A stretch of 39,871 bases of DNA from Tepidibacter sp. (lineage in GTDB: Bacteria > Bacillota > Clostridia > Peptostreptococcales > Peptostreptococcaceae), in NCBI RefSeq assembly GCF_025210165.1, contig NZ_JAOASI010000007.1, positions 1-39,871 on the forward strand, read 5' to 3'. The notes under the pieces were generated by a model that was not told the origin of the DNA, searched no databases, and worked only from the letters and a program-made list of their open reading frames with translations. Numbering within the stretch: position 1 is the first letter of the stretch; each line of letters opens with the position of its first letter. Positions 11,451 through 19,714 of this stretch are shown piece after piece. The position numbers and the translations under genes are program-made.

Positions 11451-12030
11451 ATTAATTACCTCCTAAGTTTATTAAATTATTTCCACAAAGTTATTAACAA
11501 TAAAATAATTAAAAATAATATATGTCAAATAATAATATATAATATAAGTGCTTGAGGATATTTGAAGTATTCTTGTGGATAAACATGTATAAAAAAATAT
11601 AATTTGATATAAATTTAAGCAATAATAAAAATTGTTGATAAGTCTATTATAAGTATCAACAATTTATTTTTTCATAGTATATAAATAGTATATAAGCAAA
11701 AATAAATTAAAAATATAAATATTATACACAGGGTTATCCACAAATTGTGTATAACTATAACAAATTATATTTTTCTATTCACATTATCAACAGGTAAAAT
11801 TATAATATCAAATATTGTTGTAAACTGCAATACAATAAATACAATTTATCCACATTATCAACCTTATGTGGATAATATTATACAGATATAATTTTATTTT
11901 ATTGTTCTATTTTGTAAAATTATAGATATACATACCTAAAAGTATTCATTCTATTATTTTAAATATTGACTTAAATAGGAAAAAATATAGCTAAAAATAG
12001 TATTTTATATTTTAGATTAGTGGTTAATCC
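11451..12030. other. oriC: oriC segment 1, DnaA-box cluster upstream of dnaA
   Basis: An extremely AT-rich non-coding stretch with at least six consensus DnaA boxes (TTATNCACA): 11574-11582 (reverse), 11722-11730, 11734-11742, 11746-11754 (reverse), 11846-11854 and 11867-11875 (reverse), plus one-mismatch 11775-11783. The triple box at 11722-11754 is tightly spaced. With segment 2 this forms a bipartite origin. The dnaA promoter must also be here; a TTGACA on the minus strand near 11528-11523 is a possible -35, without a convincing -10. Confidence 0.9.
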
Positions 12031-12339
12031 AAAAATGGAGGGCGTTTAAATACCGCTACTTAGTCAATATTTTTATAACGAATAGGAAATTATAATCATA
12101 TTCAAATTATGGATTAAGTATAATTTTCGTTATGAGTTTCAAAAAAGTCTACATTGAAAATATTCAGAAGGAAGACTTTTTTATAAAACTAAAGATTTCA
12201 CAGACTAAATATACTAAAACTTTTAAACTCCCTACGGTCAAACAAAAAAGTTTCTTAACGTATATTCAGTCTGTGGAATCTAAGTTTTATGGAAAAATAT
12301 TAACGAAAAGTAGCTAACATTTAAACGCCCTCCATTTTT
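12031..12339 (-). repeat. Palindromic structured repeat, copy A (interrupted)
   Basis: The ends are a perfect 21-bp inverted repeat (12031-12051 with 12319-12339). Inside lie further nested arms: ATAAAACT with AGTTTTAT, CACAGACT with AGTCTGTG, and AAACTTTT with AAAAGTTT around the conserved loop AAACTCCCTACGGTCAAAC (about 12221-12239). Conserved unpaired motifs are ACCGC after the left outer arm, TCTTAACG after the terminal hairpin, and GCTAAC before the right arm. The left side is split by the 108-bp element at 12074-12185; without it the length is about 201 bp, like the other three copies. Strand is assigned by the wobble argument in the findings. Confidence 0.85.
12074..12185 (+). repeat. 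108-bp two-hairpin repeat, copy 2 (inserted in copy A)
   Basis: Same element as 325-435 but on the opposite strand. It is flanked by TATA on both sides (12074-12077 and 12182-12185) and interrupts the outer arms of palindromic copy A. Hairpin 1 is ATAACGAA...TTCGTTAT and hairpin 2 is AAAAAAGTCT...AGACTTTTTT. The two copies differ mainly in the loop of hairpin 1. A short open frame running from it to the end of copy A (12132-12317) has no ribosome-binding site and is not a gene. Confidence 0.8.
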
Positions 12340-12384
12340 TATTGTGATAGAAATTATATATAATAAAATAAGGAGGTAATTGAT

Positions 12385-12864
12385 ATGGATTTAAAAATAA
12401 GAGAAGCAATTGAAAATGATTATATTGATATTAGCAATTTTGTTAGGGAGGTACATAAGTTACATGTCAAAAATAGACCAGATATTTATTTGGAAGTGGA
12501 TAATCCTTTGCTAAAAGATAGATTTGAAGATTTATTGAATAGTGATAATACAAAGCTATTTGTAGTAGAAGACATTTATAACAATGAGTTAATATCATAT
12601 AGCATTATTCAAATTATACACCAAAGAAATATTAATTTACTTATACCATCTAAATTTATTTATATAGATGATTTCTGTGTTAAATCAAACCATCAAAAGA
12701 CTGGTGTTGGAAAATTCTTATTTAACCATATCGTAGATTATGCAAAATCAAAAAATATTTCATCTATACATTTAACTGTAAGTGAATTTAATAAAAAGGC
12801 TATTAAGTTTTATGAAACATTGGGGATGTCAACAAGAAACAGAAAAATGGAACTGAGCTTATAA
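12385..12864 (+). CDS. GNAT family N-acetyltransferase
   Basis: A 159-residue GCN5-related acetyltransferase. The acetyl-CoA binding motif A is visible as VKSNHQKTGVGKFLFNHIV (Q/R-x-x-G-x-G type), followed by the C-terminal beta-strand region with EFNKKAIKFYETLGM. The substrate cannot be predicted. The gene sits alone between the origin and the rpmH operon, with a good AGGAGG site. It is not part of the usual origin gene set, so it may be an acquired neighbour. Confidence 0.85.
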   Translation: MDLKIREAIENDYIDISNFVREVHKLHVKNRPDIYLEVDNPLLKDRFEDLLNSDNTKLFVVEDIYNNELISYSIIQIIHQRNINLLIPSKFIYIDDFCVKSNHQKTGVGKFLFNHIVDYAKSKNISSIHLTVSEFNKKAIKFYETLGMSTRNRKMELSL

Positions 12865-13030
12865 TTTACTATTAATAGTCTCATTTGAGGTATTTTAATA
12901 GATAGTTTTTATAGTTATATGAATTTAATAATTTACATAATAATGAATAATTTAAATTTTAATGTTTATACTAAATAATTGATTAGCAGTTTTTTCTATG
13001 TCTAATAAATAAAATTAACACAAAAATTCG

Positions 13031-13059
13031 TTGACAATAAAAAGCAATAATTATATAAT
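13031..13059 (+). promoter_or_regulatory. rpmH operon promoter
   Basis: Consensus SigA promoter: TTGACA (13031-13036), a 17-nt spacer, TATAAT (13054-13059). It precedes rpmH by about 90 bases and probably drives rpmH-rnpA-yidD-yidC-jag. The rest of the 283-bp gap after the acetyltransferase gene is AT-rich with no other feature I recognise. Confidence 0.85.
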
Positions 13060-13147
13060 TTTATAGGTAGTATGCTCACTTTCAAATAAGGTGATCTAAT
13101 TTAAAAATTTTAAATAGAAGAATATATAATGAAAGGCGGTGTTTTGG

Positions 13148-13282
13148 ATGAAAAGAACTTATCAACCAAAAAAGAGACAAAGAAAGAAAGAACATGGTTT
13201 CAGAAAAAGAATGAAGACTACAAGTGGAAGAAGAATTCTTAAGAAGAGAAGAGACAGAGGTAGAAAAAGATTAACAGCTTAG
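13148..13282 (+). CDS. rpmH: 50S ribosomal protein L34
   Basis: A 44-residue, extremely basic protein beginning [18 protein letters not shown] and ending RGRKRLTA, the universal L34 pattern. It is first in the rpmH-rnpA-yidD-yidC-jag order conserved to the right of oriC in Firmicutes. An AAAGGCGG ribosome-binding site precedes the ATG. Confidence 0.97.
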   Translation: MKRTYQPKKRQRKKEHGFRKRMKTTSGRRILKKRRDRGRKRLTA

Positions 13283-13343
13283 TTTATTAGGGGCCGCTAG
13301 ATGTGGTCCTTTTGTGCAATTTACGGGCTGGAGGAAATTAAAG

Positions 13344-13694
13344 ATGGATTTTGTGAATGCTAATGGATTAAAAAAGGACTCCGATTTTAGGAATGTTTAT
13401 AAAAGAGGAAAGTCATTTGCAAATAGGTTATTGGTTATGTATGTTGTAAAAAACAATTTGGATATAAATAGGGTTGGTTTTTCGATTTCTAAAAAAATTG
13501 GAAAAGCTATAGTTAGAAACAAGGTTAAGCGAAGAATGAGAGAGAGCTTTAGACTGTATTCTAATGACAATAATCTTAAAGTAGGCTATGACTTTGTATT
13601 TATAGCTAGAATACCAATTAGTGAATCGGATTTTGCATCAACTCAGAAATCAATGATAAATTTATTTAAAAAAGCAAATATTGTAAGAAGATAA
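13344..13694 (+). CDS. rnpA: Ribonuclease P protein component
   Basis: The 116-residue protein subunit of RNase P, which helps the RNA subunit process tRNA 5' ends. The RNR signature is seen as [24 protein letters not shown] start at the ATG at 13344 (GGAGG upstream) rather than ten codons earlier, because the upstream segment reads through the ribosome-binding site and does not look like RnpA. Confidence 0.95.
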   Translation: MDFVNANGLKKDSDFRNVYKRGKSFANRLLVMYVVKNNLDINRVGFSISKKIGKAIVRNKVKRRMRESFRLYSNDNNLKVGYDFVFIARIPISESDFASTQKSMINLFKKANIVRR

Positions 13695-13704
13695 GGGGAT
13701 TATA

Positions 13705-13926
13705 ATGAATAAATATATAATTGGTCTTTTGAAGTTAATTATAAGATTTTATCAAAAATTTATATCTCCAATAAAAGGTAAGACCTGTAGATTCTATCCT
13801 ACTTGTTCTCAATACGCTATAGACGCTTTAGAAAAGTATGGATTTTTAAAAGGGTCTTATTTGTCTATAAAGAGAATTTTAAAATGTCATCCTTTTCACG
13901 AAGGAGGATATGATCCTGTTAAGTAA
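13705..13926 (+). CDS. yidD: Membrane protein insertion efficiency factor YidD
   Basis: A 73-residue YidD protein with the family core [32 protein letters not shown] and the conserved ending [13 protein letters not shown]. It is a small membrane-associated protein that assists YidC-dependent insertion. It lies between rnpA and yidC, as is usual. Confidence 0.95.
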   Translation: MNKYIIGLLKLIIRFYQKFISPIKGKTCRFYPTCSQYAIDALEKYGFLKGSYLSIKRILKCHPFHEGGYDPVK

Positions 13927-13956
13927 TTAATACAGTAAATTTAGGAGGTTTTTATT

Positions 13957-14634
13957 TTGTTTGCAAGTTCTCTAGGTGCACTATTAAAAATCGTATTCAA
14001 TATAGTAGGGGATTATGGATGGTCTATAGTTATATTTACTATATTGGTTAAAGGAGCATTGCTTCCGCTTACTTTATCTCAAACAAAATCTATGAAGGCA
14101 ATGCAAGATATACAACCAAAGATAAAAGAAATACAAGAAAAATATAAGAATGATCAAGAAAAGATGAACCAAAAAGTTATGGCTCTTTATAAAGAACATA
14201 AGGTAAATCCTGTAGCAGGGTGTCTTCCTTTATTAGTTCAAATGCCTATATTAATAGGACTTTTCTCTGCATTGAGAAATCCGGCTAAATATGTATTTGA
14301 ATCAGAAGCAGCTTATAATGCTATAGATACAAGCTTTTTATGGCTTAACAATTTATCAAATCCAGATGTAATAATGGTAGGTGGATTTGCCTTACCTTGG
14401 ATATTACCGATTATAGCGGCTCTTACTACTTACATATCATCTGCTATGATGACTCCAAAAGGGGGCAAAAAGGATTCAACTCAAACTATGATGCTTTATT
14501 TTTTCCCATTGATGATATTATGGTGGGGTAAAAGCTTCCCAGGTGGACTTACATTATACTGGGTAGTAAGTAATATATTCCAAATTATTCAACAGCAGTT
14601 TATTATTAAGCCTGCTAAAGCCAAGGAGGAGTAA
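13957..14634 (+). CDS. yidC: Membrane protein insertase YidC/SpoIIIJ
   Basis: A 225-residue Oxa1/YidC insertase. It has a helical hairpin on the cytosolic side (KSMKAMQDIQPKIKEIQEKYKNDQEKMNQ) and about five membrane segments, including GCLPLLVQMPILIGLFSAL. The start is TTG, eight bases from an AGGAGG site. No signal peptide lipobox cysteine is seen at this start. At the site of the conserved groove arginine (the LIR of the Bacillus protein) there is a lysine (TILVKGALLPL). It sits between yidD and jag. Confidence 0.93.
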   Translation: MFASSLGALLKIVFNIVGDYGWSIVIFTILVKGALLPLTLSQTKSMKAMQDIQPKIKEIQEKYKNDQEKMNQKVMALYKEHKVNPVAGCLPLLVQMPILIGLFSALRNPAKYVFESEAAYNAIDTSFLWLNNLSNPDVIMVGGFALPWILPIIAALTTYISSAMMTPKGGKKDSTQTMMLYFFPLMILWWGKSFPGGLTLYWVVSNIFQIIQQQFIIKPAKAKEE

Positions 14635-14638
14635 GAGG

Positions 14639-15262
14639 ATGAAATTCTTAGAGGTAACAGGGAAAACAATAGAAGAGGCTTTAGATAAAGCTTTGGGAGA
14701 GTTAAATGTTACTAAAGAAGATGTAGACATAGAGGTTATAGATCAGCCAAGTAGAGGATTTTTAGGTCTTATAGGAAATAAATTAGCCAAAATAAAAGTA
14801 ACTTTAAAGGATACTCCTAAAGATTTAGCTAGAAAATTCATTCAAGATATATTAGATTGTATGGATATAGAAAGTGAAATAAAAATAACTCAAAAGAATA
14901 ACGAAATAAGTATAAATCTAATGGGTGAAGATGCAACTTCCTTAATAGGAAAAAGAGGATATACCCTAGATTCACTTCAGTTTTTAACTGGGTTAGTTGT
15001 AAATAAAAGCTCAAATACTAAAATAAGAGTTTTAATAGATATACAAAATTATAGAGAAAAAAGAGAAAAGTCTTTGATAAGATATGCTAGAAAACTAGCT
15101 AAGCAATGTGCTAAAACTAAAAAAACTATAAAGCTTGAATCTATGAATCCTTATGAAAGAAGGATTGTACATTCAGCACTTCAAAATGATAGATATGTTA
15201 ACACTTACAGCGAGGGAATAGATCCTAATAGAAAAGTTGTTATAGCGGTTAAAAATAAGTAA
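14639..15262 (+). CDS. jag: RNA-binding protein Jag/KhpB
   Basis: A 207-residue three-domain protein: an N-terminal Jag domain (EVTGKTIEEALDKALGELNV), a KH domain with the GxxG loop in LIGKRGYTLDSLQFL, and a C-terminal R3H domain (NPYERRIVHSALQ). The family, called KhpB or EloR in streptococci, binds RNA and affects cell elongation and, in Bacillus, SpoIIIJ-linked sporulation. It lies four bases after yidC and is the last gene before a terminator. Confidence 0.95.
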   Translation: MKFLEVTGKTIEEALDKALGELNVTKEDVDIEVIDQPSRGFLGLIGNKLAKIKVTLKDTPKDLARKFIQDILDCMDIESEIKITQKNNEISINLMGEDATSLIGKRGYTLDSLQFLTGLVVNKSSNTKIRVLIDIQNYREKREKSLIRYARKLAKQCAKTKKTIKLESMNPYERRIVHSALQNDRYVNTYSEGIDPNRKVVIAVKNK

Positions 15263-15265
15263 GAA

Positions 15266-15301
15266 CAAAAAACCTCCTAGTATTTAAGGGGGTTTATTTT
15301 T
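15266..15301 (+). terminator. rpmH-jag operon terminator
   Basis: A stem of AAACCTCC with GGGGGTTT (with G-T pairs) around a short AT loop is followed by ATTTTT, directly after jag. Confidence 0.8.
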
Positions 15302-15302
15302 G

Positions 15303-15319
15303 CTATAAAGTGAAACTTA
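15303..15319 (+). repeat. 17-bp inverted repeat flanking mnmE, left copy
   Basis: CTATAAAGTGAAACTTA here is the exact reverse complement of 16844-16860 downstream of mnmE. The core GTGAAAC equals one half of the ParB site parS. A related 11-mer occurs at the end of dnaN (about 8775-8785). Confidence 0.6.
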
Positions 15320-15339
15320 AAAATAAAGAGGTGATTTAC

Positions 15340-16719
15340 TTGTATATAGATGATACTATTGCAGCTATTGCTACTGCTCCTGGAGAAGGTGGGATAGGAA
15401 TAGTTAGAATGAGTGGGCAAAAGGCTCTTGATATAGCAGAGAGCGTATTTAAATCGGTTAATAAAAAAAGCATAAAAGATAATAATCCAAGAACTTTAAT
15501 ATATGGAACTATTGTGGATGATGGAAAAATCATAGATGAGGTATTACTTGCTTATATGAAGGGACCTCATACTTATACTAGAGAAGATGTTATAGAGATA
15601 AATTGTCATGGAGGATTTATTTCTGTAAAAAAAATATTAGAATTAGTTTTAAAAAAAGGAGCTAGACTATCAGAACCTGGAGAATTTACAAAAAGAGCAT
15701 TTTTAAACGGAAGAATTGATTTATCTCAAGCTGAGGCTGTTATTGATATAATAAATGCTAAGACAGATATTAGCTATAATGTAGCTCAAAGCCAACTAGA
15801 AGGAAGCCTTTCATTTAAAATAAAAGAACTTAGAAATAAAGTAACAGAGCTTCTTGCACATGTTGAAGTTGCAATAGATTTTCCTGATGAAGATGTAGAG
15901 CATATAACTTATGAAACATTATACAATAAATCAAAAGATTTAAGGAAAGATATAATAGACCTTTATGAAACATCTGAAACTGGAAAAATAATAAGAGATG
16001 GTCTTAAGACTGTTATAGTAGGGAAGCCTAATGTAGGTAAATCATCTTTATTAAATGCAATACTTAAAGAATCCCGTGCTATAGTTACAGATATACCAGG
16101 TACTACAAGAGATGTAATAGAGGAATTTGTAAATATAAAGGGAATACCTCTTAAAATAATAGATACAGCAGGTATTAGAGAAACAGAGGATGTTGTAGAA
16201 AAAATAGGAGTACAAAAATCAAGAGAGTTTTTCGAATCAGCAGATCTTGCTATACTTGTTCTTGATGCATCAAGAGAATTATCAGAAGAGGATATAGATA
16301 TACTTGAAAATGTTAAAAATAAAAATACTATAGTTTTAATAAATAAGAGTGATCTTGAAAATAAATTAGATGAAGAAAAGATAAAAAAATATATAGACGA
16401 AAAAAGAATAATAAAGATATCTGCTCTAGAAAGAAAAGGAATCGATAAGCTGGAAAATGAAATTGCCGATATGGTATATAAAGGCAATGTTTCACAAGGT
16501 GATAGCGTTATGATAACTAATGTTAGACATAAGGACTCACTAGAAAAAGCGATAAAATCTATAAATGATGCTATAAATGCTATTGAGGATAATATGGCTC
16601 TTGACTTTATAGAAGTAGATCTTAAAAATATATGGGATTATCTTGGTGAAGTTAGCGGAGATACAGTATCTGAAGACTTATTAGATACGATATTTAGAGA
16701 TTTCTGTATAGGAAAATAG
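15340..16719 (+). CDS. mnmE: tRNA uridine-5-carboxymethylaminomethyl(34) GTPase MnmE
   Basis: The GTPase partner of MnmG in tRNA wobble-uridine modification (459 residues). It has an N-terminal folate-binding domain (DDTIAAIATAPGEGGIGIVRMSG), then an inserted G domain with GKPNVGKSS (G1), DIPGTTRD (G2), DTAG (G3) and NKSD (G4), and the C-terminal CIGK motif. I chose TTG at 15340, with AAAGAGGTG upstream, over a GTG ten codons earlier, because MYIDDTIAA is the normal family start. It is followed by the structured spacer and mnmG. Confidence 0.96.
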   Translation: MYIDDTIAAIATAPGEGGIGIVRMSGQKALDIAESVFKSVNKKSIKDNNPRTLIYGTIVDDGKIIDEVLLAYMKGPHTYTREDVIEINCHGGFISVKKILELVLKKGARLSEPGEFTKRAFLNGRIDLSQAEAVIDIINAKTDISYNVAQSQLEGSLSFKIKELRNKVTELLAHVEVAIDFPDEDVEHITYETLYNKSKDLRKDIIDLYETSETGKIIRDGLKTVIVGKPNVGKSSLLNAILKESRAIVTDIPGTTRDVIEEFVNIKGIPLKIIDTAGIRETEDVVEKIGVQKSREFFESADLAILVLDASRELSEEDIDILENVKNKNTIVLINKSDLENKLDEEKIKKYIDEKRIIKISALERKGIDKLENEIADMVYKGNVSQGDSVMITNVRHKDSLEKAIKSINDAINAIEDNMALDFIEVDLKNIWDYLGEVSGDTVSEDLLDTIFRDFCIGK

Positions 16720-16724
16720 ATAAT

Positions 16725-16844
16725 TAATCCGAAAGCTAAGAGTTCTAAGACTCCACCCTCTTAATAAGGCTGGAGATAAGAACTCTACAGCTTCTGGATT
16801 AGTTCAACTAAAAATTTAGCTGGAGTAAAAACTCCATCTAAATT
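16725..16844. other. Structured mnmE-mnmG spacer: two hairpins
   Basis: Two adjacent hairpins fill the gap. The long one (16725-16801) pairs TAATCC with GGATTA, AGCT with AGCT, AGAGTTCT with AGAACTCT, and CTCCA with TGGAG. The short one (16813-16844) pairs AATTTAG with CTAAATT and TGGAGT with ACTCCA around AAAA. Neither is followed by a T-run, so they are not ordinary terminators. They could be an RNA processing site or a decayed palindromic repeat. I recognise no known riboswitch. Confidence 0.65.
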
Positions 16845-16860
16845 AAGTTTCACTTTATAG
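16844..16860 (-). repeat. 17-bp inverted repeat flanking mnmE, right copy
   Basis: This is the exact reverse complement of 15303-15319. It overlaps the end of the structured spacer and lies 40 bp before a parS-like palindrome. Confidence 0.6.
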
Positions 16861-16899
16861 GTCGAAATTTAGATATATAGAATAATATTTGTAGTATAA

Positions 16900-16915
16900 T
16901 GTTTAACGTGAAACA
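16900..16915. promoter_or_regulatory. parS: Probable parS site
   Basis: TGTTTAACGTGAAACA differs by one base from the ParB-binding consensus TGTTTCACGTGAAACA. A further half-site GTGAAACA follows at 16922-16929. It lies just before mnmG, 4.4 kb from the parB gene, and parS sites are expected near the origin. Spo0J/ParB would load here to organise and segregate the origin. Confidence 0.7.
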
Positions 16916-16943
16916 TTATATGTGAAACATGAGGAGGATGAAC

Positions 16944-18836
16944 ATGAAGTTTAACGGAGGAAAATACGATGTTATAGTTGTTGGTGCTGGACATGCTGGA
17001 TGTGAAGCCGCTTTAGCATCGGCTAGAATGGGATGTAAAACACTGATAATAACAATGTCTTTAGATTCTATAGCTTTAATGCCTTGTAATCCATCTATTG
17101 GAGGAACGGGAAAAGGTCACTTGGTTAAAGAAATAGATGCCCTTGGTGGTCAAATGGGTATAAATATAGACAAAACTTATATACAAAGTAGAATGTTAAA
17201 CACTGCTAAAGGACCAGCTGTACACTCACTAAGAGCACAAGCTGATAAGTATGAATATCATAAAGAAATGAAAAAAGAACTAGAGAACCAAGAAAATCTA
17301 GAAGTTCTAATGGACGAGGTTGTAGATGTAATAGCTGATAATAATGTTATAAAAGGAGTTTCTACTAAGCTTGGTGCCATTTATGATTGTAAAGCTCTAG
17401 TTTTATCAACTGGAGTATATCTAAATTCTAAGATATATATAGGAGAGGTTAGCTTTTATGAAGGTCCTAATGCACTAGGATATTCTAAGCACTTGACTGA
17501 AAGTCTTGAGAAATTAGGACTTAGAATGAGAAGATTTAAAACAGGAACACCAGCTAGAGTTCATAGAGATACTGTTGATTTTTCTAAAATGGAAGAGCAA
17601 AAGGGAGATGATGTTATAACTCCTTTCTCATTTATGAATGATGAATTAGAGCTAAAGCAAGAACCTTGTTATCTTACTAGAACTACTGAGCATACTCATA
17701 AAATTATAAATGATAATATAAAAAGATCTGCTATGTATAGTGGAGAAATAGATAGTGTTGGACCAAGATATTGTCCTTCTATAGAAGATAAGGTTGTAAG
17801 ATTTCACGACAAACTATCACATCAAACATTTATAGAACCAGAAGGTAATCACACTAAAGAAATGTATATACAAGGTATATCTACATCTCTTCCTTATGAG
17901 GTTCAAATAGATATGTATAGATCCATAACAGGTCTTGAAAATTGTAAGATAATGAGACCAGCTTATGCAATAGAGTATGACTGTATAGATCCTACACAGC
18001 TTAATCCTTCTCTTGAAATAAAGGGAGTTGAGAATTTATTCAGTGCAGGACAATTTAATGGAACGTCTGGATATGAAGAAGCAGCAGCACAAGGACTTAT
18101 AGCTGGAGCAAATGCAGCTTTAAAAATACAAGGAAAAGATTCATTAATATTAGATAGATCACAAGCTTATATAGGAGTTTTAATAGATGATTTAGTTACT
18201 AAGGGAACTAATGAACCTTATAGAATGATGACATCAAGATGTGAATATAGACTTTATTTAAGACAAGATAATGCAGACTTAAGACTTACTCAAATAGGTA
18301 GAGATATAGGTCTTGTAAAAGATGATAGATACAATAAATTTATAAAAAAGAAATCTGAATTAGAACAAGAAATAGAAAGACTAAAAGAAGAAAGAGTTAC
18401 TCCAAGTCAAGTAAATAAAAATCTAGAGGAAATGAATCTTCCTGGAATAACTACAGGTATTAGTCTTTATGAGTTCTTAAAGAGACCAGAGTTTGACTAT
18501 GAACTATTAGAGAAATTAGGTAAAAAATCTGACTTAGAACTATCTAAAGCTATAAAAGAGCAGTGCCAAATAATATCTAAGTATGAAGGATATATAGGAA
18601 AACAGCTAAAGCAAATAGGTCAATTTAAAAAGCTAGAAAACAAAAGGCTAAATAAAGACTTAGATTACTCTAAAATAAGCGGATTAAGACTTGAGGCTAG
18701 ACAAAAACTAGATAGTATAAAGCCTATATCAATAGGACAAGCATCTCGTATTTCTGGAGTTTCTCCTGCTGATATATCTGTTTTATTAATATACCTTGAG
18801 CAACTTAGAAGAGGTAGAGGTGATAAGAGTGAGTAA
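16944..18836 (+). CDS. mnmG: tRNA uridine-5-carboxymethylaminomethyl(34) synthesis enzyme MnmG
   Basis: The FAD-dependent partner of MnmE (630 residues). The N-terminal dinucleotide-binding motif is [17 protein letters not shown]. The GidA signatures GTPARVHRD (within FKTGTPARV), [11 protein letters not shown] and the late [10 protein letters not shown] are all present, with the C-terminal helical MnmE-binding domain. I start at the third ATG (16944): GAGGAGG at 16931-16937 lies six bases upstream and is inside the longer reading frame. Confidence 0.97.
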   Translation: MKFNGGKYDVIVVGAGHAGCEAALASARMGCKTLIITMSLDSIALMPCNPSIGGTGKGHLVKEIDALGGQMGINIDKTYIQSRMLNTAKGPAVHSLRAQADKYEYHKEMKKELENQENLEVLMDEVVDVIADNNVIKGVSTKLGAIYDCKALVLSTGVYLNSKIYIGEVSFYEGPNALGYSKHLTESLEKLGLRMRRFKTGTPARVHRDTVDFSKMEEQKGDDVITPFSFMNDELELKQEPCYLTRTTEHTHKIINDNIKRSAMYSGEIDSVGPRYCPSIEDKVVRFHDKLSHQTFIEPEGNHTKEMYIQGISTSLPYEVQIDMYRSITGLENCKIMRPAYAIEYDCIDPTQLNPSLEIKGVENLFSAGQFNGTSGYEEAAAQGLIAGANAALKIQGKDSLILDRSQAYIGVLIDDLVTKGTNEPYRMMTSRCEYRLYLRQDNADLRLTQIGRDIGLVKDDRYNKFIKKKSELEQEIERLKEERVTPSQVNKNLEEMNLPGITTGISLYEFLKRPEFDYELLEKLGKKSDLELSKAIKEQCQIISKYEGYIGKQLKQIGQFKKLENKRLNKDLDYSKISGLRLEARQKLDSIKPISIGQASRISGVSPADISVLLIYLEQLRRGRGDKSE

Positions 18837-19548
18837 TAGAGATATTATAAAAGATGGTCTTAAGCAGCTTAATATAGATATAAGTGAAACCAATATAGAT
18901 AAATTTGAAAAGTATAAGGATATACTACTTGAGTGGAACAAGCATATGAATCTTACTGCAATTGAAGATGAAAAAGAGGTTTATATAAAACACTTTATAG
19001 ATTCTATAGCTTGCATTAATTCAGAATATATAAAAGAAAATGATAAAATAATAGACGTTGGAACAGGAGCAGGTTTTCCTGGTATTCCTTTAAGAGTATG
19101 TATGGACAGCTTAAATTTGACATTACTTGATTCTCTTAACAAAAGAATCAATTTTTTAAAAGAAGTTTGTAATAACTTAGAACTTGATAATGTCGAGTTT
19201 GTGCATGGAAGAGCAGAGGACTTTGGAAAAGATGAAAATTATAGGGAACAATATGATGTAGCAACAGCAAGAGCGGTTGCCTCCTTACCTGTTCTTTTAG
19301 AGTATTGTACCCCTTTTATAAAGGTTGGAGGATACTTTGTTTGTTTAAAAGGACCTTATCTTAATGAGGAATTAAAAGAATCTAAAAAAGCAATCGACGT
19401 TTTAGGACTTGAATTTGTACAAAAAATAGATGTAAATCTTCCTTTTACAGACATAAAACACAATATAGTGATTTTTAAAAAAATAAAAAATACTCCAACA
19501 AAATATCCACGAAAAGCGGGGAAACCATCAAAAACCCCTATAAAGTAA
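18829..19548 (+). CDS. rsmG: 16S rRNA (guanine(527)-N(7))-methyltransferase RsmG
   Basis: An SAM-dependent methyltransferase (239 residues) that modifies G527 of 16S rRNA. The SAM-binding loop is [17 protein letters not shown], followed by [15 protein letters not shown] and the ARAVASL segment. I start at GTG 18829, which overlaps the last codons of mnmG and has GAGGTGAT upstream; the longer frame starting at 18796 lies wholly within mnmG. The basic C-terminus ([14 protein letters not shown]) is typical. Confidence 0.95.
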   Translation: MSNRDIIKDGLKQLNIDISETNIDKFEKYKDILLEWNKHMNLTAIEDEKEVYIKHFIDSIACINSEYIKENDKIIDVGTGAGFPGIPLRVCMDSLNLTLLDSLNKRINFLKEVCNNLELDNVEFVHGRAEDFGKDENYREQYDVATARAVASLPVLLEYCTPFIKVGGYFVCLKGPYLNEELKESKKAIDVLGLEFVQKIDVNLPFTDIKHNIVIFKKIKNTPTKYPRKAGKPSKTPIK

Positions 19549-19574
19549 TGAAAAGGGTGTCAGAAAAGACTCAT

Positions 19575-19588
19575 ATTTCCCAAGAAAT
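19575..19588. promoter_or_regulatory. Possible Noc-binding-type palindrome
   Basis: ATTTCCCAAGAAAT differs by two bases from the Bacillus Noc site ATTTCCCGGGAAAT. It lies 127 bp upstream of the noc-like gene, where autoregulation could occur. Evidence is only this resemblance. The rest of the 166-bp gap holds no other clear signal. Confidence 0.35.
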
Positions 19589-19714
19589 AAAGTAAGTTGT
19601 CGTATAAAAATATTAAGAATATAGAAGGGATATGAATATTTTTGCAGAAAGTATTATTGGATAAATAAAGTTTTAAACAAATTTTATCATATTTCTTCTA
19701 GAGAGAGGGATATT

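Noticed and set aside
12132-12317. 61-codon open frame next to oriC
   Set aside because: It lies entirely inside palindromic copy A and the nested 108-bp element, has no ribosome-binding site, and its codons are explained by the hairpin arms.
16720-16929. T-box or known riboswitch before mnmG
   Set aside because: No T-box consensus, specifier loop or recognised aptamer core is visible; the spacer is two plain hairpins.
18796-18828. Eleven-codon N-terminal extension of RsmG
   Set aside because: It lies inside mnmG, while a good GAGGTGAT site precedes the GTG at 18829.
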